Shown: positions 14,267 to 22,625 of the stretch, piece after piece
Layout of the letters: each line of letters opens with the position of its first letter
Numbering within the stretch: the stretch's first letter is position 1
Source: CAZTQN01 sp964615765
GTDB taxonomy: Bacteria; Planctomycetota; Phycisphaerae; Phycisphaerales; UBA1924
DNA: 64,000 bases
NCBI GenBank assembly: GCA_964615765.1
Contig: CAZTQN010000017.1
Span: forward strand, 15,421-79,420
Direction: 5' to 3'
The notes under the pieces: model-generated
Databases searched by the model: none
Seen by the model: the letters and a program-made list of their open reading frames with translations, nothing else
Told to the model about the DNA's origin: nothing
Translations under genes and position numbers: made by a program

Positions 14267-15778
14267 ATGCCCTCCCCCGCCCCCATCACCATGTCCGCCG
14301 GCCGCCTCAACGTCCCGGCTTCCCCCATCATCCCCTTCATCGAAGGCGACGGCACCGGCCCCGACATCTGGCGCGCCTCCGTCCGCGTCATCGACGCCGC
14401 CGTCCACAAGGCCTCCAACGGCCAGTGCAAAATCCACTGGCACGAAGTCCTCGCCGGCGAAAAAGCCTTCAACGCCACCGGCAACTGGCTCCCCGATCAA
14501 ACCATCGAAGACTTCAAGAAGTACCTCGTCGGCATCAAGGGCCCGCTCACCACGCCCGTCGGCGGCGGCATCCGCTCCCTCAACGTCGCCCTCCGCCAAC
14601 TCCTCGATCTCTACGTCTGCCTCCGCCCCGTCCGCTGGTTCAAGGGCGTCCCCTCCCCCGTCAAGCGCCCGCAAGACTGCGAGATGGTCATCTTCCGCGA
14701 GAACACCGAAGACATCTACGCCGGCATCGACTTCGCCGCCGGCTCCCCAGAAGCCAAAGTCATCCTCGACGCCCTCGCCGAAAAGCTCCCCAAGGACTTC
14801 AAGAAGATCCGCTTCGGCACCACCGCCGCCGAGGCCGACTGGTCCAAGCAGCTCGCCGCCGCCGGCTTCGCATCGCCCACCTCGGCCCACGGCCCTCAGC
14901 CCTCGGCCCTTCCCACGGTCGGCATCGGCATCAAGCCCGTCAGCAAATACGGCTCCCAGCGCCTCGTCTGGGCCGCCATCGAATACGCCCTCAAGGAAAA
15001 ACGCCGCTCCGTCACGCTCGTCCACAAGGGCAACATCATGAAGTTCACCGAAGGCGCCTTCAAAGACTGGGGCTACGAAGTCGCCGTCCAGGCCTTCCGC
15101 GACCAGTGCGTCACCGAACGCGAATCCTGGATCCTCGGCAACAAAGAGTCCAACGCCGACCTCTCCGCCGAAGCCAACGCCTGCATGATCGACCCCGGCT
15201 TCGACATGATGACCCCCGACCAGAAAGCCAAGCTCGTCAAGGAAGTCGAAGGCGTCCTCGCCGCCATCTGGCCCACCCACGGCGGCGGCAAGTGGAAGTC
15301 CAAACTCATGATCAAGGACTCCATCGCCGACATCACCCTCCAGCAAGTCCTCACCCGCCCCAAAGACTTCGACGTCATCGCCACCCTCAACCTCAACGGC
15401 GATTACCTCTCCGACGCCCTCGCCGCCCAGATCGGCGGCATCGGCATCGCCCCCGGCGCCAACATCAACTACGTCACCGGCCACGCCATCTTCGAAGCCA
15501 CCCACGGCACCGCCCCCAAGTACGCCAACCTCGACCAGGTCAACCCAGGCTCCGTCATCCTCTCCGGCGAGATGATGCTGCGCTACATGGGCGCCGGCGA
15601 CGCCAACTCCCCCTGGTCCAAAGCCGCCGACCTCATCATCAAAGGCATGGACGGCGCCATCTCCGCCAAAACCGTCACCTACGACTTCGAACGCCTCATG
15701 AAGGCCGAAGGCGATACCGGCGTGAAGAAAGTCAAGTGCTCGGAGTTCGCGGGGGAAGTGATCAAGCACATGGGGTGA
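14267..15778 (+). CDS. icd: NADP-dependent isocitrate dehydrogenase (long form)
   Basis: Icd oxidises isocitrate to 2-oxoglutarate in the TCA cycle. Substrate-site blocks are TPVGGGIRSLNVALRQ (with the Ser that is phosphorylated in E. coli), VIFRENTEDIYAGI, and VTLVHKGNIMKFTEGAF. NLNGDYLSDALAAQIGG and FEATHGTAPKYA lie near the end. At 503 residues it is longer than the ~416-residue E. coli enzyme. It carries the ERESWILGNKESN...GFDMMTPDQKAK insert known from cyanobacterial-type Icd. A second insert at residues ~202-217 (14870-14915) is Pro/Ser/Ala-rich and its DNA is a CGGCCCTCAG-type repeat. The ATG at 14267 is the first good start. Confidence 0.95.
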   Translation: MPSPAPITMSAGRLNVPASPIIPFIEGDGTGPDIWRASVRVIDAAVHKASNGQCKIHWHEVLAGEKAFNATGNWLPDQTIEDFKKYLVGIKGPLTTPVGGGIRSLNVALRQLLDLYVCLRPVRWFKGVPSPVKRPQDCEMVIFRENTEDIYAGIDFAAGSPEAKVILDALAEKLPKDFKKIRFGTTAAEADWSKQLAAAGFASPTSAHGPQPSALPTVGIGIKPVSKYGSQRLVWAAIEYALKEKRRSVTLVHKGNIMKFTEGAFKDWGYEVAVQAFRDQCVTERESWILGNKESNADLSAEANACMIDPGFDMMTPDQKAKLVKEVEGVLAAIWPTHGGGKWKSKLMIKDSIADITLQQVLTRPKDFDVIATLNLNGDYLSDALAAQIGGIGIAPGANINYVTGHAIFEATHGTAPKYANLDQVNPGSVILSGEMMLRYMGAGDANSPWSKAADLIIKGMDGAISAKTVTYDFERLMKAEGDTGVKKVKCSEFAGEVIKHMG

Positions 15779-15805
15779 GTTCCACACAGTCTTCTCGTTG
15801 GACCC

Positions 15806-15852
15806 GCTGGCTGTTGCTCAGCGGGTCGAAGGTTCGAGTCCTTCGGGGGGCA
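15806..15852 (+). other. tRNA 3'-half-like fragment (possible attachment-site remnant)
   Basis: The sequence folds like the second half of a tRNA. There is an anticodon stem GCTGG/TCAGC around the loop CTGTTGC, giving a possible GTT (Asn) anticodon after T33, a 5-nt variable loop, and the T-arm GAAGG-TTCGAGT-CCTTC. It ends with acceptor strand GGGGGGC and discriminator A. The preceding ~27 bases do not form a proper acceptor or D-arm, so it is not an intact tRNA. Such 3' ends are typical integration sites. The A+T-richer genes start ~370 bp downstream. Confidence 0.5.
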
Positions 15853-16221
15853 GTCACGAAAACGCCTGTGGCAGTGATGCTGGGGGCGCTTTTGCTGGTT
15901 CTCGGCCCCGGATAGGAGTCCGAATCCCTTCCCGCAGGATACGGGCAGGGTACAATTTCGGCCGGGTGGAACCCCGTCCTCGCCGGCGGCACTGTCCGAG
16001 CCCCGCGAAAGCGGACAGGGTGGTAAAATGGTCCGGCCCGCTGGGATGACGGACTCCACGGCTGAAGCCGAAGATTGCGCGTTCGGCACGCGCCTGTGCC
16101 GTTACGCGCACGTTGTGCGCTGATTCGTTGCTGGAGATGGCTGATAGCCGACAGTCCAAGTGGCACGTCCGTTGCGGAATCTCCTTGCGGTCATGTCGGG
16201 TTTGGTGTATGATTGGGTCAA
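15853..16221. other. 369-bp gap before the accessory cassette
   Basis: No convincing gene. Minus-strand frames through here and the tRNA-like fragment give peptides such as CPPKDSNLRP, a known artefact of translating tRNA sequence. A second weak T-arm-like stretch (GGAGTCCGAATCCC, about 15915-15928) is present. Base composition becomes A+T-richer toward the right end. Confidence 0.4.
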
Positions 16222-16791
16222 ATGCCAGATACCTCCGATAATCCCGATCCGCTGAAGGTGGAGAACTCGCTCGATCTGTTGATTGTGCTTCTCTATGCGC
16301 CCGGAAGCACCGGCAAGCCCGGCGAGCCGATCTCAGGAATCACAAGGCTGCAGAAGCTGGTGTTCCTCTTGAAACAGGGTGAGGGACCAGAGGCCATCGT
16401 TGAATCGGCGAAAGAGTTTCTGTATAAGCCCTTTAAGATGGGGCCTTTCTCGCAGGAGTTGTATCGCGACCTCGACGTGTTAAAATCCCTTGGGCTTCTC
16501 CGAACGCGGAAATTGGAATATCTCATCACTGACGACGGAGACCCCGATTCCGACGATGAAACTAGCACTTCTGGCCGTGTTGTGGAGTCAACGCAATTCG
16601 AGTTGTCGGAATGGGGGCAGCGAGTAGGCCGCGACTTGTTCGAGGGCTTGAAGCGCCGCGACCGCGATGGACTTGTCGAGTTCAAAAAGTTCTTCAACGC
16701 GATCCCCCTCCGCCAGTTGCTAATATTCGTGTATCAGAAGTACCCGAAGTTCACGACAGAGAGCACGATACGTGGGAAACTTGGCCTTTAG
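16222..16791 (+). CDS. accessory cassette gene 1: SocA/YwgA-like winged-helix protein (tentative)
   Basis: A 189-residue soluble protein from the ATG at 16222 (an in-frame TTG at 16213 is possible). GITRLQKLVFLLKQGEGPE and FKMGPFSQELYRDLDVLKSLGLL look like the helical/winged-helix fold of YwgA and SocA/DUF4065-type proteins. The end has FVYQKYPKFTTES, a block I associate with the same group. An Asp/Glu-rich loop (TDDGDPDSDDETS) sits in the middle. Codon use is much less G+C-biased than in neighbouring genes, suggesting transfer. Its last 20 bases overlap the next gene. Function is unknown; related proteins occur with toxin-antitoxin or defence loci. Confidence 0.7.
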   Translation: MPDTSDNPDPLKVENSLDLLIVLLYAPGSTGKPGEPISGITRLQKLVFLLKQGEGPEAIVESAKEFLYKPFKMGPFSQELYRDLDVLKSLGLLRTRKLEYLITDDGDPDSDDETSTSGRVVESTQFELSEWGQRVGRDLFEGLKRRDRDGLVEFKKFFNAIPLRQLLIFVYQKYPKFTTESTIRGKLGL

Positions 16792-17716
16792 CACGTTTAC
16801 CGATTTAGTGGGCACTTTTCCGCTTGCCCAGCAAGTGCCAGTTCCGACGGGTTCCTTCGCCGCCTTCGGGCAATGGTCCTTGCTTGGTGCGTTGGTTACT
16901 GGTGTTGGGGCACTCTGCAAGCTCGGATACACGGTCTATAAGAACGAACATCGTGACCTTGACGCCGCAAAGTTGACGCTCAAGCAAGCGGCATCGAACT
17001 ATTTTGCCAACCTTGTGCTGCAGGAGTCACGACGGGTATTCACCACGATAGATGATTTGATTCCTCAAGCGCTAAGCCAAGCCGCATCTGGGACCGCAGA
17101 ATCGCGATTTGACCACTTCTGCAAGTCGCTTCGACTACTTGGAGCCAAAGAGCAATCTAGCCCTTCTCCAGCTATCGATGACGAGTTAGCTGAGGCGAGA
17201 GGGGCCATGAGTGTTCGTGACAAGTACAGCGATATCATCAAAGAGAGTTTTGGCCGCATTATCTCCGACACGGCGTCTCGTCTTCTCGACGCCATGTCAA
17301 CCACGAACCTATCAACATCTAGCACTATTCTAAATCCAACGGGCGCAAGATTTCCTCTCCAAGAAGAGAGCTATCTAAGTTTTGCACGAATCGCTTCCTT
17401 CGAGTTCCAGACTCGAAAGCTATTAGCACGCTTTCGTTTCTTTTGGGCTAGCTCGGGAGTATTCGCGGCCGCAGGCGTCTTGGCTGGCATTCCAATCATC
17501 TTGGGATTCTTAGTCAATGCTTCATGGGCACAAACGGCAGCATGGTGGGGACTTGTTTCCGGATGCGCATGCGGCGGCCTGGCGGTCATCACCGTTTGCG
17601 CGAGCTACTGGGTCAAGCAAGTAATCATTCGCCGTGCCGAACGGGTAGACACCGCTGACTTAATGGTCGAAGTCATGAATAAACAAAGGGCTGCAGATGG
17701 CAACAAAAGTTACTGA
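16772..17716 (+). CDS. accessory cassette gene 2: membrane protein of unknown function
   Basis: A 314-residue protein with a GTG start inside the end of gene 1 (20-nt overlap). A hydrophobic segment lies at about residues 30-50 (WSLLGALVTGVGALCKLGY). A long helical, charged cytoplasmic-type region follows (about 55-225), and then two transmembrane segments near the C-terminus (SSGVFAAAGVLAGIPIILGF and WWGLVSGCACGGLAVITV). No known domain is recognised. Its position between a winged-helix-like protein and a nuclease-like protein suggests a membrane effector or anchor of the cassette, by analogy with defence systems that damage membranes; this is inference only. Confidence 0.75.
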   Translation: MGNLAFSTFTDLVGTFPLAQQVPVPTGSFAAFGQWSLLGALVTGVGALCKLGYTVYKNEHRDLDAAKLTLKQAASNYFANLVLQESRRVFTTIDDLIPQALSQAASGTAESRFDHFCKSLRLLGAKEQSSPSPAIDDELAEARGAMSVRDKYSDIIKESFGRIISDTASRLLDAMSTTNLSTSSTILNPTGARFPLQEESYLSFARIASFEFQTRKLLARFRFFWASSGVFAAAGVLAGIPIILGFLVNASWAQTAAWWGLVSGCACGGLAVITVCASYWVKQVIIRRAERVDTADLMVEVMNKQRAADGNKSY

Positions 17717-18113
17717 AAAAAGATTGGTAGATGTGCTTGTTGAGCACTTGCGTAAGTCGCGTGATGTCCGCCGGGAGGTGCCGCACTACGAAAAGCGCAT
17801 CGATGTCGTTGCGTATGTTTCTAACGATGACTTTCTCGAAGGAATTGAAGCGAAGAGCCGAGATTGGCCACGCGCAATTCAACAGGCGATGCTCAACCTC
17901 ACGGCGGTCGACTATTCATACGTGGCGCTATGGTCTGAGACGGCCCACCTTGTAGATCGTGGAATCTTGGCGGAGCATGGGCTCGGCCTCATCGCAGTTG
18001 GCACACGCTGGGGGGATGTCGAAGTTCTCGTGAAACCACGTCGAAGTGAGTATACCAACCGCTTTGTCCGCCAAAAGATTGGCGAACGATTCGGTGTGGA
18101 GCAACCTGTATGA
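17697..18113 (+). CDS. accessory cassette gene 3: small PD-(D/E)XK nuclease-like protein
   Basis: A 138-residue protein that overlaps gene 2 by 20 nt. Its pattern fits a minimal restriction-endonuclease-like fold: helix with E17, then D36 in KRIDVVAYV, E51-x-K53 in LEGIEAKS, and Q62-Q63 on the following helix. The rest (SYVALWSETAHLVDRGILAEHGLGLIAVG) gives the beta-alpha-beta continuation typical of the family. In that family D, E and K bind the metal and cleave DNA. The motif is short and was found by eye, so activity is not certain. The stop overlaps the next start by 4 nt. Confidence 0.72.
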   Translation: MATKVTEKRLVDVLVEHLRKSRDVRREVPHYEKRIDVVAYVSNDDFLEGIEAKSRDWPRAIQQAMLNLTAVDYSYVALWSETAHLVDRGILAEHGLGLIAVGTRWGDVEVLVKPRRSEYTNRFVRQKIGERFGVEQPV

Positions 18114-19354
18114 GAGTCCACCTTCGCTTTGGTATGCACAAAGACATCGAGGTGATCCATCAAGCCCAGGATCTCATAGATGGCTTGGTGATACCTGCCC
18201 ACATCCTTGCGCACCAGCTAGCGTCAACGGCAGCCTTCGTCTGCTCTTTGCCAAATCACGATTATGTAATCGACCCAATGACATGGATTCTACAGAGCCC
18301 ACGCGAGCGGCATAGGCGAGAAGACGGAACGCTCCGCCCGTCGGTAGGGAAGTGGTGCGACGCCATCCACGCCGATCTACGTGGCAAACTCAGTGCCGGA
18401 TCGAGGGCTGCTCCGTTATTTGTCGCCGATCTACCGGACCTCGAGCAATGCTGCGAGGGAAATCTGAAGTTCCAGACGGAGTCTGTCAACCGTGGGCAAG
18501 TCGATCCACGCGCCAAAAGGTACCTCGACCGGTACCGCATGACTTTGCCAACGCTGCCTCGGTGTGTCCTCGCCCCCTATTACCTCTTTGGTCGACCCGG
18601 CGACGCCTGGTACGAAACAACGCTGCAAGCTGCGACGATCACGCGAGCCCTCGCGCCGAAGATCGCCGTTGCACCAGTTATCATGTGCGCATCTGGAGTG
18701 CTGGACAATGCGGGGATCAGCAAGATTGCATCAGACTTCGGCGGCTTCGAGCGATGCTTCGTATGGATCGAGAGCCTGACGCAGAGCGCGGCAACCCGAG
18801 ACGAGATTAAGAGGGTTCGGTCGCTGATAAAGGCCCTTGCGGACAAAGGTAGTCAGGTAGAAACGCTGTACGGCGGGTTCATGATGATGCTCATGGAGTA
18901 CAGCGGGATGGCTGCGGTATCGCACGGCATCCTTTACACACAGGACAAAGCTGGCGAGCAGGTACCGGGTGGTGGCGGAGTGCCGGAGCGGTACTACATC
19001 CCAGCATTCCATGACTTTCGCTCCCTCAGCCAGACGAACCTGATCCTCAAGAAGCACCCCGAACTCGCAGGCGGAACACCGACGGCCGACTCGGTGATGG
19101 CGGGTGATCCTGACCGCATTTTTATGTTTGCGAGCCGCCCTGAATTGCTCAGGCAGCACTTTCTGGAAGCGCGGCGGCGAGAGTGCGACCTGCTTGCCAA
19201 GACGAATCTGCCGGACGTCGTGAAGATACTCCGAGAAACACACGCGAAGTACCATGTGTCCGTAAGCAAGTTGCCTAATCCTGACGCTCTCGTGACAGCC
19301 GCCGAGCAGAAGGGACTCGACTACTTGATCGCATGGGCAGACGCGTTCGCGTAG
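18110..19354 (+). CDS. accessory cassette gene 4: large protein of unknown function, barrel-like
   Basis: The 414-residue product starts at an ATG that overlaps the stop of gene 3 (ATGA). It has no signal or membrane segment. Alternating strand-helix blocks suggest an alpha/beta barrel: DYVIDPMTWIL, CVLAPYYLFGRPGDAWYETTLQAA, APVIMCASGVLD, CFVWIESL, and LYGGFMMMLMEYSGMAAVSHG followed by a Gly-rich segment and PERYYIPAFHDF. The blocks remind me of TIM-barrel enzymes such as the tRNA-guanine transglycosylase superfamily, but I cannot name a family. It ends the cassette; 238 bp of non-coding sequence follow. Confidence 0.72.
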   Translation: MRVHLRFGMHKDIEVIHQAQDLIDGLVIPAHILAHQLASTAAFVCSLPNHDYVIDPMTWILQSPRERHRREDGTLRPSVGKWCDAIHADLRGKLSAGSRAAPLFVADLPDLEQCCEGNLKFQTESVNRGQVDPRAKRYLDRYRMTLPTLPRCVLAPYYLFGRPGDAWYETTLQAATITRALAPKIAVAPVIMCASGVLDNAGISKIASDFGGFERCFVWIESLTQSAATRDEIKRVRSLIKALADKGSQVETLYGGFMMMLMEYSGMAAVSHGILYTQDKAGEQVPGGGGVPERYYIPAFHDFRSLSQTNLILKKHPELAGGTPTADSVMAGDPDRIFMFASRPELLRQHFLEARRRECDLLAKTNLPDVVKILRETHAKYHVSVSKLPNPDALVTAAEQKGLDYLIAWADAFA

Positions 19355-19488
19355 CACGACGATTGCTGCCCTTCGGCAGGCGGCACCGACTTCCCGTGCC
19401 AAATAAAGGCGATGTGGGCTTGGATCCCAATCACCCCCCTCTCCCCTTGGACCCCAAGAAAAACGCGCCCTCCCACACCCTCCCCCCC

Positions 19489-19517
19489 TTGACAACCACC
19501 CAAACATAACCCATACT
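19489..19517 (+). promoter_or_regulatory. sigma-70-type promoter upstream of the acidic Pro-rich protein
   Basis: TTGACA (19489-19494), a 17-bp spacer and CATACT (19512-19517) match the -35 and -10 consensus well. The next gene starts at 19593 behind a strong GGGGGG-containing ribosome binding site. Confidence 0.55.
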
Positions 19518-19592
19518 ACACCCGCAGGCCCACACCGCGGCGGGCCCTCGCCCGCCGCTTGACTCGCGCAAGGAATTACAGGGGGGACACAC

Positions 19593-21083
19593 ATGCCGAC
19601 CGATCCATCCGACCCGCGGCTGCCGCACGCCCATTCCACGCCCAGCCCCGATACCCCGCCCGGCCCCGCCCCAACCTCCGTCTCAATCACGCCCGCCGCC
19701 ACCGCGCCCGACTCCACCACGCCCGACTCCACTACACCCGACTCGGCCGCGCCCGACGCACCAGCACCCGAGGCCGCATCAAGCGCACCCGCGCCCCCCT
19801 CCCCACTCGCCGCGGCGAGAGACCTCGCCCTCGCCACCCTCTGCGATCTGCTCCGCGATATCGAGCTCGCCCCGCGCGAGCGTCGCCTCGCCGCCGTCGG
19901 CGTCCTCCGCTACGCCGCCCAGGCCGAGCCGCGCCCCGCGCGACCTCCCGCCGCAGACCCCACCAACAACGACACCGACAACGGCCCCGACGACGACGGC
20001 CCGGACGATGACTCCGACCCCGACGACCCCGACGACCCCGACACCGACCCGTCCCCCGACTGCCTCGAAGACATCGACCCGGCCGACTTCGACCCACGCA
20101 ACCCCGACCACGACCTCCCGCCGCGAAATCCCGTCGCGCCCGACGTCCACACCGACCCCGCCGCCGCCTACTGGCAAGGCTTCTGGGACAGCAAATCCAA
20201 TAAGAGTGCAAACCCCCCGCTCACAATCTTCCCCTACAACCGCCCCCGCCGCTGCCCCGTCTTCAACCCCGACTACCCCGCGCCCCCCGGCAAGCGCCGC
20301 GCGCTCCACACCACGCGCCCCAACCTCCCCCACACCCACACGCACACACGCCCGCACTCGCGCTCACACACACGCCGCGGCCGCACGCTCCCACTGTTCG
20401 CGCGTCTCAGTCCTCGCCCATCGGCCGCGGGTACAACACCCAGTCACCCGTGTCCCGCTCCGGTCGCGGCTTGTCGTCGAATCGCTCCGTCGCCGCGCGG
20501 TCCCCGTTCACCGGCCGGCGCCCGCCGTCGTCCTTCCCGTCCGTGCCGATCGAGTACACCAGCGCCCGCCCATCCTGCACCACATACCGCACCGGCCGCT
20601 CGACCACCAGATCCATCGGCACCCGCGGCAGATACTCCGGCACCAGCGCGTCGAGCGTCTCCGGATACGCGCCCGCCCGCTCCTTGTAACTCTCCAGCGC
20701 GCACGCCGTCAGCACCGCCTGCCGCCGGAGCTCGAACACGTCCCGCGTCCAGAACACGCGCTCCGCGGTCGTTTCCTGCGACCCCGCAAAGTCCGCGAAA
20801 ATCCGCATCGGGCCCGTGCACATCGCCATCAGCGCCCGTTGCTCCTGCCCGCTCGTCCGCTCAGCGTGCCGATGCGGCGGCAACCCATCATCGCGCGCCA
20901 GCGCCTTCGCAAACCGATCCACCTGCTCCATCATCACCCGCCGCGACACGCCCAGCCCGGTCATCACCGGCAACACCGCTTTCCCGAGCGGCGCGTCGCC
21001 CGGCCTCGCCAGCCCGAAGTCGGCGTAGATGTTCGGCGTCTCCGAGTACACCATGTGCCCGTCGCCGCGCCCATCGTCCGTGA
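19593..21083 (+). CDS. acidic Pro/Asp-rich protein; C-terminal extent uncertain
   Basis: The ATG at 19593 follows AGGGGGG by 6-7 nt and a promoter at 19489, so the start is credible. Residues 1-70 are Pro/Thr/Ala-rich with PDSTT repeats. A helix-forming segment comes next (AAARDLALATLCDLLRDIEL... RRLAAVGVLRYAAQA), then a highly acidic stretch of DPDD repeats, then a Pro/Arg/His-rich part. No family is recognised. The frame has no stop until 21083, so the last ~225 codons run antisense to the gene at 20407-22263. Either the gene has lost its natural stop or the overlap is real. The first ~270 residues are the credible part. Confidence 0.5.
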   Translation: MPTDPSDPRLPHAHSTPSPDTPPGPAPTSVSITPAATAPDSTTPDSTTPDSAAPDAPAPEAASSAPAPPSPLAAARDLALATLCDLLRDIELAPRERRLAAVGVLRYAAQAEPRPARPPAADPTNNDTDNGPDDDGPDDDSDPDDPDDPDTDPSPDCLEDIDPADFDPRNPDHDLPPRNPVAPDVHTDPAAAYWQGFWDSKSNKSANPPLTIFPYNRPRRCPVFNPDYPAPPGKRRALHTTRPNLPHTHTHTRPHSRSHTRRGRTLPLFARLSPRPSAAGTTPSHPCPAPVAACRRIAPSPRGPRSPAGARRRPSRPCRSSTPAPAHPAPHTAPAARPPDPSAPAADTPAPARRASPDTRPPAPCNSPARTPSAPPAAGARTRPASRTRAPRSFPATPQSPRKSASGPCTSPSAPVAPARSSAQRADAAATHHRAPAPSQTDPPAPSSPAATRPARSSPATPLSRAARRPASPARSRRRCSASPSTPCARRRAHRP

Positions 21084-22263
21084 ACACGCGCTGCACCATG
21101 TCGACGTACACGACCCGCTCGAACTCGGCGTTGACCGAAAGCCGCCCGCCGCCGAAGCCGGCGAAGCGGTGCGCGATCTCCTTCCGCGCCGCCGCGTCAA
21201 ACACGCCCGGTCGCGCCAGCATCTCCAGCATCTCGTTCGCCGCCGCCGTCGCGATCGCCACCCCCACCAGATGACTGATCAGAAACGGATCCTTCACGGC
21301 CTGCTCCGCCATGCCCAGCATGGCCTCCAGGTCCTCCATCACCCGCTCGCGATCGCCCGCCTCCGCCGCCACCCGCATGCTCACGACGAGCGCCCGCGTG
21401 AACGCCCGCATCTCACCCAAGTACGGCAGCAGCACGCCCACCATCACCGGGTTCTCTTGCTCCTCCTCATACACCACGTCGGCAATGCCCGCCAACTTGA
21501 TCTCGTTGTACTCCCGATCGACCGCGTTGCTGTACACATACCCCAAGACCGGCCGCTTCGCCCCCTCGCGCACCAGCGCGAGCGCGTCGGCGTGCTCGGC
21601 GACGTACGCCTTCGCCAGCGGCCACTCCGCGTCTCCCGGGCGCGTGGGCCAGCGCACGCTCGACTTCCGCAGCCACTCCGGCGCACTGCCGAAGGCGCGG
21701 ACCGCTTCGAGGTACGCCGCCCACGCGCGCTGCTCCCGCGGCGTCTCGAGCGTCGGCCTGTTCATTTCCGCCGCGTAGTTGCGCCGGATCGTCGGCGAAC
21801 CGAGATAGAACCGGGCCGCGAGGTAGCCGTAGGCGAGCACGAGCACCAGCAGCGCGACGCTGGCGCCCTGAAGCGCTCGCACGAGTGCGCGGTACGCGGT
21901 CGGGCGGCCGCGCTTCTTCGCCGCGCGGATCAGGCCCGCGGCTTGCCGCGCGTCGCCAAAACGCTCAACGAGTTCGCGTGCCGGCGCGCCGCGCTCGATC
22001 CCCTCGGCGAAGTGCGAGCACAGTTCTCGCGCGACTTCCTCGCGCTCGCTCGGCCACAGGCGCGTCCGGGCCGTGACCTCCTGCACTTTGGCGACGATCT
22101 CGGGCGGCAGCCCGGACCGCGCGATGCGCTCGTCGATGGCCCGCTGGCCCATCCGGCCGCGCATCCACGGCATCAGCACAGCGGCGAGCGTCGGACGCAC
22201 CGTCCGCGGCCACACCGTTCTGCTCATGACCGAGCCGCCGCCGCCGTCTTGCGGAGTGCTCAT
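20407..22263 (-). CDS. membrane protein with HAAS-like N-terminal domain, coupled to padR
   Basis: A 618-residue protein starting at the ATG that overlaps the padR stop (ATGA), so the two are co-translated. The first ~105 residues (LPPEIVAKVQEVTARTRLWPSEREEVARELCSHFAEGIERG ... FGDARQAAGLIRAAKKR) resemble the helical HAAS/permease-prefix signalling domain that is commonly encoded next to PadR regulators. A single transmembrane helix follows (ASVALLVLVLAYGYLAARF, about 135-155), then a large extracytoplasmic helical domain without a known family. The C-terminus (YPETLDALVPEYLPRVPMDL ... VYSIGTDGKDDGG) resembles pseudopilin-like tails seen in planctomycetes. Role unknown. Confidence 0.8.
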   Translation of the reverse strand: MSTPQDGGGGSVMSRTVWPRTVRPTLAAVLMPWMRGRMGQRAIDERIARSGLPPEIVAKVQEVTARTRLWPSEREEVARELCSHFAEGIERGAPARELVERFGDARQAAGLIRAAKKRGRPTAYRALVRALQGASVALLVLVLAYGYLAARFYLGSPTIRRNYAAEMNRPTLETPREQRAWAAYLEAVRAFGSAPEWLRKSSVRWPTRPGDAEWPLAKAYVAEHADALALVREGAKRPVLGYVYSNAVDREYNEIKLAGIADVVYEEEQENPVMVGVLLPYLGEMRAFTRALVVSMRVAAEAGDRERVMEDLEAMLGMAEQAVKDPFLISHLVGVAIATAAANEMLEMLARPGVFDAAARKEIAHRFAGFGGGRLSVNAEFERVVYVDMVQRVFTDDGRGDGHMVYSETPNIYADFGLARPGDAPLGKAVLPVMTGLGVSRRVMMEQVDRFAKALARDDGLPPHRHAERTSGQEQRALMAMCTGPMRIFADFAGSQETTAERVFWTRDVFELRRQAVLTACALESYKERAGAYPETLDALVPEYLPRVPMDLVVERPVRYVVQDGRALVYSIGTDGKDDGGRRPVNGDRAATERFDDKPRPERDTGDWVLYPRPMGED

Positions 22264-22625
22264 CGCGCACCCCCCACACTTCCGGCGAGCGATGGCGTGG
22301 AGATCACACCGAGCTGCGCGAGCGCCGCCGTCAGGCGCTGGAACTGCTCGGCGTCCTTGGCCAGGCGCGTCTTGCCCTTGCTGGTGAGCTGGTAGTACTT
22401 GCGTTCGCGCCCCTGCTCGCTCTCGCGCCACACGCCCTTGATGAGGCCCTGGGCCTCAAGGTTGTAGAGCATCGGGTAGAGCGTGCTCTGCCCCATGTCG
22501 AGCACGCCGCGGGTCTGCTTGGCGATCTGCTCGACAAGCTCGTACCCGTACATTTCCTGGCGTTCCAGCAGCTTGAGCACGGCCACCGGCCCAGCGCCAC
22601 GCATCAGTTCACGCTCAACCCGCAT
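22260..22625 (-). CDS. PadR-family transcriptional regulator
   Basis: A 121-residue protein with the PadR winged helix: VAVLKLLERQEMYGYELVEQIAKQT, then MGQSTLYPMLYNLEAQGLIKGVWRESEQGRERKYYQLTSKGKTRL. The PadR pattern (YGYEL...STLYP.L..LE..G.I) is complete, followed by a short C-terminal dimerisation helix. It starts at 22625 and overlaps the next gene by 4 nt. PadR proteins usually repress their own operon; the ligand is unknown. Confidence 0.93.
   Translation of the reverse strand: MRVERELMRGAGPVAVLKLLERQEMYGYELVEQIAKQTRGVLDMGQSTLYPMLYNLEAQGLIKGVWRESEQGRERKYYQLTSKGKTRLAKDAEQFQRLTAALAQLGVISTPSLAGSVGGAR

Noticed and set aside
15679..16166. Minus-strand frames giving peptides like CPPKDSNLRP and APRRTRTFDP
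   Set aside because: These are known artefacts of translating the reverse complement of tRNA 3' ends; they overlap the icd 3' end and the tRNA-like fragment.
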